DNA of 15,339 nt from Treponema sp. UBA1226 (GTDB lineage Bacteria; Spirochaetota; Spirochaetia; Treponematales; Treponemataceae): the NCBI GenBank assembly GCA_002309195.1, contig DBWY01000012.1, positions 92,775 to 108,113 of the forward strand, read 5' to 3'. Below are positions 7,920-14,733 of this stretch, one piece after another. The notes under the pieces are model-generated. The model was not told the origin of the DNA. It saw only the letters and a program-made list of their open reading frames with translations, and did not search any database. The first letter of the stretch is position 1. Every line of letters starts with the position of its first letter. A program made the position numbers and the translations under genes.

Positions 7920-8672
7920 TTAAAGTCCACAAAGTTCGCGCACCTTTTTTTCTATCTGCTCAGAAAGTTTTTTTTCATCGTTCTGATTTTCTGTAATTAT
8001 TCTTACGAAAACTGAACCTGCAACTACAGCTTCTACGGAATCTGCAAGGGCCTTTGATTGTGTTCCGTCAGAAATTCCAAAGCCGCCGTAAATTTTTGAT
8101 CCACCGGCACTTACTTTTTTTAAGAAAGAAAGTGTTGATTCATCGATTTTCGTATCTGTACCGGTAATTCCTGTTCGAAGTGCAGCGTAAATGTAAGGAA
8201 AGCCTGCGCAAGAAAGTTTTTCAAGACGCTCTGCTGACATGCTTGGTGCTGCAACAGGAATATTTATCATTCCGTTTTTTCTGCATGCTTTTGTAAGGCC
8301 TTCATCAAAGTCAAACGGTAAATCAGGAATAATCATTCCTTTTACTCCGGCTTTTGCAGCCTGAGCGCAGAAATTTTCGATTCCTGGTGTGTAAACAAGA
8401 GATGCGTAGCTCATAAGATAAATTGTTGTATCTGGAAATTCTTTGTGAATCTGTGAAATAAATTTTAATCCATCAGAAGTTTTATAGCCGTTCTCAAGAA
8501 CTTTCGTGCATGCAGTCTGGATTGCAGGACCATCTGCGCTCGGGTCAGAAAATGGAAGCTGAATTTCAAGAATGTCTGCACCTCCTTTTACAAGAGCACG
8601 CGCAGCGCTGAGGGCAAGATCTGATGTCGGGTAACCTGCAACAAGATGACTCATAAGTTTTATTTTATTCAT
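7920..8672 (-). CDS. trpA: Tryptophan synthase alpha subunit
   Basis: This 250-residue TIM-barrel protein cleaves indole-3-glycerol phosphate to indole and glyceraldehyde-3-phosphate, passing indole to TrpB in the TrpA2B2 complex. The catalytic motif LEIQLPFSDPSADGP gives E36 and D47, 11 residues apart like E49/D60 in the enterobacterial enzyme. The N-terminus is somewhat short (MNKIKLMSHLVAGYP), so total length is slightly below the usual 260–270. ATG 8672–8670 is supported by AGGAGA (complement of 8678–8683) 5 nt upstream. It is the last gene of the trp operon. It lies 39 nt after trpB, the only non-overlapping junction in the operon, and ends tail-to-tail with the symporter gene. No intrinsic terminator hairpin was seen after the stop. 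Confidence 0.97.
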   Translation of the reverse strand: MNKIKLMSHLVAGYPTSDLALSAARALVKGGADILEIQLPFSDPSADGPAIQTACTKVLENGYKTSDGLKFISQIHKEFPDTTIYLMSYASLVYTPGIENFCAQAAKAGVKGMIIPDLPFDFDEGLTKACRKNGMINIPVAAPSMSAERLEKLSCAGFPYIYAALRTGITGTDTKIDESTLSFLKKVSAGGSKIYGGFGISDGTQSKALADSVEAVVAGSVFVRIITENQNDEKKLSEQIEKKVRELCGL

Positions 8673-8711
8673 TTTATTCTCCTGTTAAATATTCTAAAGA
8701 AAATTTCTGCT

Positions 8712-9962
8712 TTATTTTGCGTCGTGAATATCGGTTCCGCCTTCAAGACGTGTAACCTCATGCTTAAGAAACTCAAGCCATTGTTCTGGCCTGAAAACCG
8801 GACTTGTAATAAATACATCCTTGTCACCGCGGCCGCTCATATTTATGATGACAGCCTGGTCTTTAGGAATTTCACGTGCAATCTTAATTGCAGCCGCTCC
8901 AGCGTGTGCAGACTCAAGCGCAAAAAGAATTCCTTCATTTCTTGCAAAAAATTTTACGGCTTCCAGAGCGTCTTTATCCAGTATCGAAGTAAACTCTACG
9001 CGGCCGCTTTTCCCAAGAGCTGCAAGTTGTGGTCCGATTCCACAGTAGTCCAGCCCTGCAGAGATTGAACGGGTAGGGAGAGCCTGACCGTCTTCGTCAA
9101 GAAGAAAACGGCTTTTATAACCCTGAAGGATTCCGTCGCGCGAAGCGTTTCCTGTCATACGGCTTGCGTTTTCTCCAATGTCTGGACCGATCCCGCCTGC
9201 TTCTGCGCCAATAAGCCTTGGAGTTTTTTCGTTTATGAACGGTTCAAAAAAGCCTATTGAGTTTGAGCCGCCGCCTACGCATGCAACCATTGCGCCGATT
9301 TTAATGCCGCGCTCTTCGGCCTGTTTTTTTACTTCGCGGCCTATTACACTCTGAAATTCGCGTACGATGTCTGGAAAAGGAGAAGGGCCAAGAGCGCTTC
9401 CAAGGACGTAATGCGTAGTATCCGGATTAGAAGCCCAGTCGCGCATCGCTTCATTTACGGCATCTTTTAATGTGCGACTTCCGCTTGTTACGGGATGAAC
9501 TTTTGCGCCGTACAATTCCATGGAAGCGACGTTCGGTTGCTGACGCCTTACGTCAACTTCGCCCATGTAGATTGTGCAGTCAAGTCCAAGTTTTGCGCAG
9601 GCGGCGGCGGTTGCAAGGCCATGCTGACCGGCTCCGGTTTCTGCGATAATTCTTTTTTTGCCCATACGCTTTGCAAGAAGGCACTGTCCGATTGCATTGT
9701 TTATTTTGTGGGCGCCGGTGTTTGCAAGTCCTTCAAGCTTAATGTAGATCTGTGCGCCGCCTAAGATTTCTGTTGCTGTTTTTGCAAAATAAAGAGGTGT
9801 TTCACGTCCTATGTAATCGCGTCTGATTATTTCAAGTTCATTTAAGAACTCTTTATCCTGCATTGCGTTTTTAAAAGCAACTTCAAGTTCATCAAGAGGG
9901 CGTCGAAGAACTTCTGCTACATATTTTCCACCGTAATTATCAAAAAATCCATTGTCACTCAT
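8712..9962 (-). CDS. trpB: Tryptophan synthase beta subunit
   Basis: This 416-residue PLP enzyme joins indole and L-serine to make L-tryptophan. The PLP lysine is K86 in TGAHKINNA, and the catalytic glutamate is E108 in AETGAGQHG, 22 residues apart as in E. coli (K87/E109). CVGGGSNSIG is the phosphate-binding loop of the cofactor, and SGRGDKD lies near the C-terminus. The stretch before the lysine reads KLEGLANTGAHK, where enteric, yeast and plant enzymes carry KREDLNHTG[AS]HK; this is the one odd point. The ATG (9962–9960) overlaps the trpCF stop as ATGA. A strong AGGAG sits within the last codons of trpCF, 6 nt upstream, so translation is probably coupled. The length is slightly above the typical ~400 because of a short hydrophilic C-terminal extension ending in HDAK. 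Confidence 0.97.
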   Translation of the reverse strand: MSDNGFFDNYGGKYVAEVLRRPLDELEVAFKNAMQDKEFLNELEIIRRDYIGRETPLYFAKTATEILGGAQIYIKLEGLANTGAHKINNAIGQCLLAKRMGKKRIIAETGAGQHGLATAAACAKLGLDCTIYMGEVDVRRQQPNVASMELYGAKVHPVTSGSRTLKDAVNEAMRDWASNPDTTHYVLGSALGPSPFPDIVREFQSVIGREVKKQAEERGIKIGAMVACVGGGSNSIGFFEPFINEKTPRLIGAEAGGIGPDIGENASRMTGNASRDGILQGYKSRFLLDEDGQALPTRSISAGLDYCGIGPQLAALGKSGRVEFTSILDKDALEAVKFFARNEGILFALESAHAGAAAIKIAREIPKDQAVIINMSGRGDKDVFITSPVFRPEQWLEFLKHEVTRLEGGTDIHDAK

Positions 9963-11470
9963 TTTAAACTCCTTTTTTTAAAAAGTTCTTTCATCTTATT
10001 TTTATCTTTGATTCCGATTTTATTTTCTAGTTCAATTCCGCTTGAAACATCGATAAGCTCAGGACTGAACTTTTTAATTACATCAGAAATGTTTTTTTCA
10101 TTTATTCCGCCTGCAAGCCATTTGCAATCATTCAGGTTTTCTGACGCAGAATTTCTTATGTCTTTTGAATCAAGAAGAACGCGCAGCTCACCTTTTGAAA
10201 TAAGTTTTTCATATTCTTCAAGTGAATCTGTTGCAAAATAATGCGGAAGAGATAAAAGTTCTTTACTTACATTTTCATATTTTATTTTATGAAACTGAAT
10301 TGCATCAAAAACTTTTTCTCTTACAAGCTTAAATGCAAGTAAACTTTCTTTTGAATCAAGATTCGTAATGACAGCAATTTTTTTTGCCTTAAGTTTTTTT
10401 AAGTGTGGTAAAATTTTTTCAAGCCGGTTATCACGTGTAATACTTCGTGGAAAGGCATCAGCAAAAATAAAACCGAGAAATGATGATCCGAGTTTGTCTG
10501 CAAGTTCTGCATCTTCTATACGGGTGATGCCACAGATTTTTACTTTAGTTTTTGAAGTCCCATTTGGCATGTATTCTAAAGCGTATTCTGATGCATATTC
10601 ATTCCAGAAAACTGCATTATCTGTATGCACTGCACTTAAAAAAGAAGCAACAAGATTTTTTCTTATTTCAGGATTTTTTGCAGCAGCTTCTCCAAGTAAA
10701 AGTCCTGAAAATCCCATTGAACCTGCAGAAAAAGCACATTCCGGATTCTTAACTCCGCTTTCAAAAATGATTCGTGCATCATCTCCTGCAATTTTCTTTA
10801 TCTTATTTACCATCATGCATGGACGAAGAAGATCGATTTTAAAAGTTGCAAGGTCTCTGCTGTTTATTCCGTATACAAAATTTTCTGAAGGAAGCTTCTT
10901 AACAATTTTCTTAATTTTTTTAAGATCGGACTCTTCCCGGATTTCTATTAAAGCACTCATCTTTAATCTGACAACTTCTTCTGCCATTTTAAAAATCGTT
11001 TTTTTATCAAGAATGCGTGCAATAAGTAAAACTGCATCTGCTCCAGCTCGATATGAAACTTCAATTTCTTCACTGTAAAGAAGAAAATCTTTTCTTAGAA
11101 CAGCAGGAGAAATTACTTTTATGCCTGATTGAGCATTCTGTTTTTCATAATCATCTGCAGCGCGACAGACATTCATTAAATCTTCAAGAGTTCCTTTAAA
11201 ATAATTTTTTTCTGTAAGGCAGCTGATTGCACCTGCACCACAATTTGCATATGAAAGAGCTGTTTCGTATGAATCCAGGTCTGCTTTTATGTCTCCCTTG
11301 CTCGGAGAAGCACGCTTTACTTCCAGAATTACACCTCTTGTTTTTAAAAGCGGATGAACTTCTCTGGTTCGTTTTTCCGGAATTGAAATCCCGAAAGTAA
11401 GTCCTGATTCTGAAATATCAATTTTTCTTTTTTCTACTATTTGCGTAAGAATGTTTACTGAATTATGCAC
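9959..11470 (-). CDS. trpCF: Fused indole-3-glycerol-phosphate synthase / phosphoribosylanthranilate isomerase (TrpC–TrpF)
   Basis: This bifunctional protein (503 residues from the start chosen) carries two consecutive pathway steps. The TrpC half (about 1–282) has all the residues expected for IGP synthase: E50 and K52 in ILEVKRASPSKG, K127 in RKDF, E176 in LIEI, N203 in GINSRD and S238 in ESG. The TrpF half (about 308–503) has catalytic C313 in KICGITR and D434 in LLDS, plus the phosphate loops LAGGI and DVSSGIE. A linker of about 25 residues joins them. I chose GTG 11470–11468 rather than GTG 11482–11480. The first lies 6 nt after GGAG (complement of 11477–11480), whereas no Shine-Dalgarno precedes the second. 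The chosen start overlaps the trpGD stop by 8 nt. The Lys-rich, AT-rich composition is stronger here than in neighbouring genes. IQFHK replaces the usual IQLHG. Identification is secure; the start is probable. Confidence 0.95.
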   Translation of the reverse strand: MHNSVNILTQIVEKRKIDISESGLTFGISIPEKRTREVHPLLKTRGVILEVKRASPSKGDIKADLDSYETALSYANCGAGAISCLTEKNYFKGTLEDLMNVCRAADDYEKQNAQSGIKVISPAVLRKDFLLYSEEIEVSYRAGADAVLLIARILDKKTIFKMAEEVVRLKMSALIEIREESDLKKIKKIVKKLPSENFVYGINSRDLATFKIDLLRPCMMVNKIKKIAGDDARIIFESGVKNPECAFSAGSMGFSGLLLGEAAAKNPEIRKNLVASFLSAVHTDNAVFWNEYASEYALEYMPNGTSKTKVKICGITRIEDAELADKLGSSFLGFIFADAFPRSITRDNRLEKILPHLKKLKAKKIAVITNLDSKESLLAFKLVREKVFDAIQFHKIKYENVSKELLSLPHYFATDSLEEYEKLISKGELRVLLDSKDIRNSASENLNDCKWLAGGINEKNISDVIKKFSPELIDVSSGIELENKIGIKDKNKMKELFKKRSLK

Positions 11471-13073
11471 AGAGTTCTCCACTTACTTTCTGAATCTCTT
11501 TTAATTTTTCAAGAGTTTTCCCTGAATCGATTGCTTCAAGTGCCATTGCATAACCTTCTTTTAAGGTGTGTACTTTTCCGCATAGATAAAGTACAGCTCC
11601 GGCATTAAGACCTACTGCATAGCGGATTGTTTTTCTTCCGCCGCCTTTTAAAACATCCATTGCGAGTTTTGCATTGTCAGAACCGTTCCCGCCGTAGAGT
11701 TCTTCTTCATCGGCATCATTGATTCCAAAGTTTGCAGGATCTATTACATAAGAGTTTTCATTTCCCTTTTCGTCTATCTGATAGACATTTGTCGGTGCGC
11801 ATGGAGATATTTCATCGTATCCGTCTTCGGAATTTACAACCATTACGCGTTTCGCTCCGAGAGATTTTGCAGCGTGTGCATAGTCTTTTAAGAGTGATTT
11901 TGAATATACACCAAGAACTTCAAATTCTGCGTTTGCAGGATTTAAAAGAGGACCGAGTACATTAAAGATTGTTTTAATTCCAAGCGCTTTTCTGATTGGA
12001 GCTGCAAAACGCATCGCAGAATGATAAACGGGAGCCATGAGAAATCCAAAACCTGTTTTTTTAACAAGTTCTGCAGTTTTATCTGGAGAAGCCATTATGT
12101 TTATTCCAAGGGCTTCAAAGAAGTCTGCGGCTCCGGATTTTGAAGAAACAGCTCTGTTACCGTGTTTTGCCATTGTCTGTCCACAGCTTGAAGCAACAAG
12201 TGCCGACATTGAAGAAATGTTAAACGAACCTTTACCGTCTCCACCTGTTCCAACGATTTCTGCAAGTCCATGGTTTTCAAGAGGAAAGTGAGTTTTCTTT
12301 TTAAGCATTACCTGTGCTGCTCCTCCCATTTCTTCTGCAGTCGGAAGTCCACGCGAAGCCATTGCAGTTAATACAGATGATGCAATTTTTTCATCCATTG
12401 TTCCGTCTGTAAGCTCGCTTATAAATGAAGCAGTCTGCTCGCGGCTTAAGCTTTTTTTCTGATCGATAAGCTGGTTAAGGATGAGAACGTGAGAAATATT
12501 TTCTCTGCTGTAATTTAAGAAAGCCTTAAAGAGTGCATCACCTTTTTCGCTTGCAATGCTTTCCGGATGAAACTGAACTCCTTCAAGAACAAAATCTTTA
12601 TGACGGATTCCCATTATGTCACCGTCTTTAGCTCGTGCAGAAACTTCAAATTCTGCAGAGAGAGTTGCCTCGTTTATTACAAGTGAATGATATCTCGTAA
12701 AGTTTCCTTTAAGTCCAATGTTGCGGAATATTCCACGGCCGTCAGTTTTTATTTCTTCTACGATTCCATGGCGAATATATTTTGCACCGACTATTTCTGC
12801 ACCAAATGCTTCTCCGATTGCCTGATGCCCCAGACAGATTCCAAGAATAGGAATTCTTCCTGCAAAATATTTTATTACTTCGATAGAAATGCCTGCTTCT
12901 TTTGGAGTTCCCGGACCTGGACCGATTATGATGTGAGTAGGTTTTGCATTTTCTACTTCTGCAACAGAACTTTCGTCAGAACGAAAAACTTTTACTTTAT
13001 CACCAGAAACTCTTTCAAGACTCTGAACGATGTTAAATGTAAAACTGTCTTTGTTATCAATAAATGCTATCAT
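11463..13073 (-). CDS. trpGD: Fused anthranilate synthase glutaminase / anthranilate phosphoribosyltransferase (TrpG–TrpD)
   Basis: This bifunctional protein has 536 residues, close to the ~531 of the enterobacterial fusion. The N-terminal class I glutamine amidotransferase (about 1–190) supplies ammonia to TrpE. It has the oxyanion segment GPGPGTP (51–57), nucleophile C80 in GICLGHQ, and H169/E171 in HPES. After a short linker, the phosphoribosyltransferase (about 195–536) moves phosphoribose from PRPP to anthranilate; GTGGDGKGSFNIS (275–287) and KHGNRAVSSKSGAAD are the PRPP and anthranilate-binding signatures. ATG 13073–13071 overlaps the trpE stop as ATGA, with AGGAG within the end of trpE. 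The 3' end overlaps trpCF. Both active sites look complete. Fusing the glutaminase to TrpD rather than TrpE is the enteric arrangement. Confidence 0.97.
   Translation of the reverse strand: MIAFIDNKDSFTFNIVQSLERVSGDKVKVFRSDESSVAEVENAKPTHIIIGPGPGTPKEAGISIEVIKYFAGRIPILGICLGHQAIGEAFGAEIVGAKYIRHGIVEEIKTDGRGIFRNIGLKGNFTRYHSLVINEATLSAEFEVSARAKDGDIMGIRHKDFVLEGVQFHPESIASEKGDALFKAFLNYSRENISHVLILNQLIDQKKSLSREQTASFISELTDGTMDEKIASSVLTAMASRGLPTAEEMGGAAQVMLKKKTHFPLENHGLAEIVGTGGDGKGSFNISSMSALVASSCGQTMAKHGNRAVSSKSGAADFFEALGINIMASPDKTAELVKKTGFGFLMAPVYHSAMRFAAPIRKALGIKTIFNVLGPLLNPANAEFEVLGVYSKSLLKDYAHAAKSLGAKRVMVVNSEDGYDEISPCAPTNVYQIDEKGNENSYVIDPANFGINDADEEELYGGNGSDNAKLAMDVLKGGGRKTIRYAVGLNAGAVLYLCGKVHTLKEGYAMALEAIDSGKTLEKLKEIQKVSGELCA
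11468..11480 (-). promoter_or_regulatory. Ribosome binding site that decides the trpCF start
   Basis: On the − strand GGAG (11480–11477), a 6-nt spacer and GTG (11470–11468) form a good initiation site inside the last codons of trpGD. It favours this GTG over the one 12 nt upstream, whose G overlaps the Shine-Dalgarno itself. Confidence 0.65.
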
Positions 13074-14560
13074 TTTGTCTCTCCTTTATTTTCTTCAAAT
13101 ATGGTTCTAAGAGCCCTTAGTTTTTCATTAGTCTCTTCCCATTCACGGTCTGCATTGCTGTCATATACAATGCCGCCGCCGGCCTGCAGGCTCCAGACTT
13201 TCGCCTGCTTGAGCGCGCAGCGTATTGCAATACAGAAATCAAGATCTCCGTTTGACTGAATATATCCGACCGCTCCTGCATAAAATCTTCGTTTTGTTTT
13301 TTCGATTCTGCTCAGGATTTCGATTGCACTTATTTTTGGTGCACCGCTTACAGTTCCTGCAGGAAACGCTGCGCGCAAAACCTGTATAGGTTTCAGGCCG
13401 GCGGCGACTTTTCCCTGAACATCACTTACGATGTGCATTACATGACTAAAAAGTTCAACTTCCATAAATCGTGTAACTTCTACGCTTCCGTTTGTACAGA
13501 CGCGTCCAAGATCATTTCGTGCAAGGTCTACAAGCATAAGATGTTCAGCTCTTTCTTTTGCATCATTTAAAAGTTCTGCTTTTAATTCTTCGTCTTCGAA
13601 AGAATTTTTTCCACGTCGTCTCGTTCCTGCAATCGGACGTATAGATGCAACTCCATCACGAACGCGTACAAGACTTTCTGGTGATGATCCTATTAGCTGT
13701 CGTTCACCAAAGTCGATGTAAAAAAGATATGGGCTTGGATTTACCGCGCGAAGTCTTCTGTAAATTTCAAGTGCGGAATTATTACATTCAATCTGGAGAC
13801 GACGGCTCGGAACAGCTTGTAGTAAATTTCCTGCAACGATTTCTTTTTTGATTGATTCAACTTTTTCTTTATATTCACGTTCACTCTGTTTTAAATCTGT
13901 AATCGTGCGGACTTTACAAGGTTCTTCTGGTTCAGAAAGATATGTAAAATCCATATCGTTTAATCGTTTCTTTAAATCGCTTACTGCTTTTTCAAGATCA
14001 ATCTGGTGTTCATTATAGTTGAGTGCAAACACATGAATCTTTTCTGTAAAGTGATCAAACACGACATAAAGATGACCTGCAACAAATTCGCTTTCTGGTA
14101 TATGAAGTTCATCTGTCTGTGCACAAAGATTTATCGTGTCACATCTTGCTGCAAACTCATAGCTTAAATATCCGAGCCCGCTTGCAGGAACAGGAATTGT
14201 GTTTGAACTTTCTGTTCCGTCTTCATTGTGTATTACACTCATATCGTTTTGAGAAGCGACATAGACAAGTGCATCAAGGATGTCCGGTGTGTGAAGAACT
14301 CTGCTTCCAGGGGCAATCGTTTCGCCTGTTTCGTTTTTGCCTCTGTAGGGCAGACGACGGCCGTCGATTAAAAATGCGACACCCTCATCGTCCTGTATGA
14401 TATGAAAGGCCGGTTCTAAGAGTAAAATTGAATAACGCTCACGCCCCCGCGCAAAGCTTGCGCTTTCAAGGATTGCCGAAGCTCCGATTTTTCGCGCCAG
14501 GGAAAACGGTGTGTATCTGTCGCATGGAATTGAAAAATAAATTGAATCTGTACGTGTCAT
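13070..14560 (-). CDS. trpE: Anthranilate synthase component I
   Basis: This 496-residue enzyme makes anthranilate from chorismate, using ammonia from the TrpG domain encoded next. Chorismate-binding signatures are in place: PIAGTRRRG (309–317), EHLMLVDLARNDLGRV (339–354), FPAGTVSGAPK (399–409) and QAGGGIVYDS (459–468). Two segments known to form the tryptophan feedback site in enteric TrpE are also kept, ILESA (30–34) and NPSPYLFY (274–281), so the enzyme is probably inhibited by tryptophan. That is an inference from family knowledge. ATG 14560–14558 is preceded by AGGAG (complement of 14566–14570) 5 nt upstream. It is the first gene of the operon, behind a consensus promoter and a palindromic candidate operator, and its stop overlaps the trpGD start. 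The pathway-end reading as TrpE rather than PabB rests on the trp operon context. Confidence 0.97.
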   Translation of the reverse strand: MTRTDSIYFSIPCDRYTPFSLARKIGASAILESASFARGRERYSILLLEPAFHIIQDDEGVAFLIDGRRLPYRGKNETGETIAPGSRVLHTPDILDALVYVASQNDMSVIHNEDGTESSNTIPVPASGLGYLSYEFAARCDTINLCAQTDELHIPESEFVAGHLYVVFDHFTEKIHVFALNYNEHQIDLEKAVSDLKKRLNDMDFTYLSEPEEPCKVRTITDLKQSEREYKEKVESIKKEIVAGNLLQAVPSRRLQIECNNSALEIYRRLRAVNPSPYLFYIDFGERQLIGSSPESLVRVRDGVASIRPIAGTRRRGKNSFEDEELKAELLNDAKERAEHLMLVDLARNDLGRVCTNGSVEVTRFMEVELFSHVMHIVSDVQGKVAAGLKPIQVLRAAFPAGTVSGAPKISAIEILSRIEKTKRRFYAGAVGYIQSNGDLDFCIAIRCALKQAKVWSLQAGGGIVYDSNADREWEETNEKLRALRTIFEENKGETK

Positions 14561-14578
14561 GTCTGCTCCTGTATAACA

Positions 14579-14596
14579 GTTACTATATGTAGTAAC
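14579..14596 (-). promoter_or_regulatory. Palindromic candidate operator in the trp leader
   Basis: GTTACTA-CATA-TAGTAAC on the − strand is a perfect 7+7 bp inverted repeat with a 4-bp centre. It begins about 14 nt after the −10 element, near +8 to +25 of the predicted transcript, a usual place for a repressor to block initiation. Its ACTA/TAGT halves recall the TrpR operator of E. coli, but the spacing is 4 bp instead of 6, so the regulator is unknown. As RNA it could also form a hairpin before the trpE ribosome site. Confidence 0.6.
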
Positions 14597-14610
14597 ACTC
14601 TCCAGAAAAG

Positions 14611-14639
14611 AATATACATTGAGGTTTTGTTTCTGTCAA
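14611..14639 (-). promoter_or_regulatory. Predicted sigma-70-type promoter of the trp operon
   Basis: On the − strand TTGACA (14639–14634, perfect −35) and TATATT (14616–14611, 5/6 −10) are separated by exactly 17 nt. An A/T-rich tract upstream (14650–14670) resembles an UP element and overlaps the leuS terminator T-run. The predicted start is near 14604, giving a leader of about 44 nt. Confidence 0.85.
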
Positions 14640-14669
14640 TAGGAACAAGAAAAAAATTAAAATTTTCTG

Positions 14670-14702
14670 AAAAAAAACACTGCAGGCTTTAATCCCGCAG
14701 TG
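14670..14702 (-). terminator. Rho-independent terminator of leuS
   Basis: On the − strand CACTGCGGG pairs with CCTGCAGTG (9 bp, one G·U) around a 7-nt loop at 14702–14678, followed by eight T residues (14677–14670). It lies 31 nt after the leuS stop and upstream of the trp promoter, so it ends leuS transcripts and is not a trp attenuator. Confidence 0.93.
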
Positions 14703-14733
14703 TCTGTTCTGTTTTTATTCAGCTTTGAAAAAT

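Noticed and set aside
10368..11078. 236-codon open frame on the + strand opposite trpCF
   Set aside because: It is complementary to a gene with complete TrpC and TrpF motifs, has no ribosome site, and its composition reflects the A/T- and Lys-rich trpCF sequence.
14557..14598. Possible 13-codon leader peptide (GTG start) before trpE, stop overlapping the trpE ATG as ATGA
   Set aside because: It has no Trp codons. GGAG is only 1 nt before the GTG, and the GTG lies about 6 nt after the predicted transcription start. There is also no room for attenuator stems, so the palindrome explains the region better.
14670..14702. Terminator hairpin near trpE considered as a trp attenuator
   Set aside because: It lies upstream of the consensus trp promoter and 31 nt after the leuS stop, so it terminates leuS.
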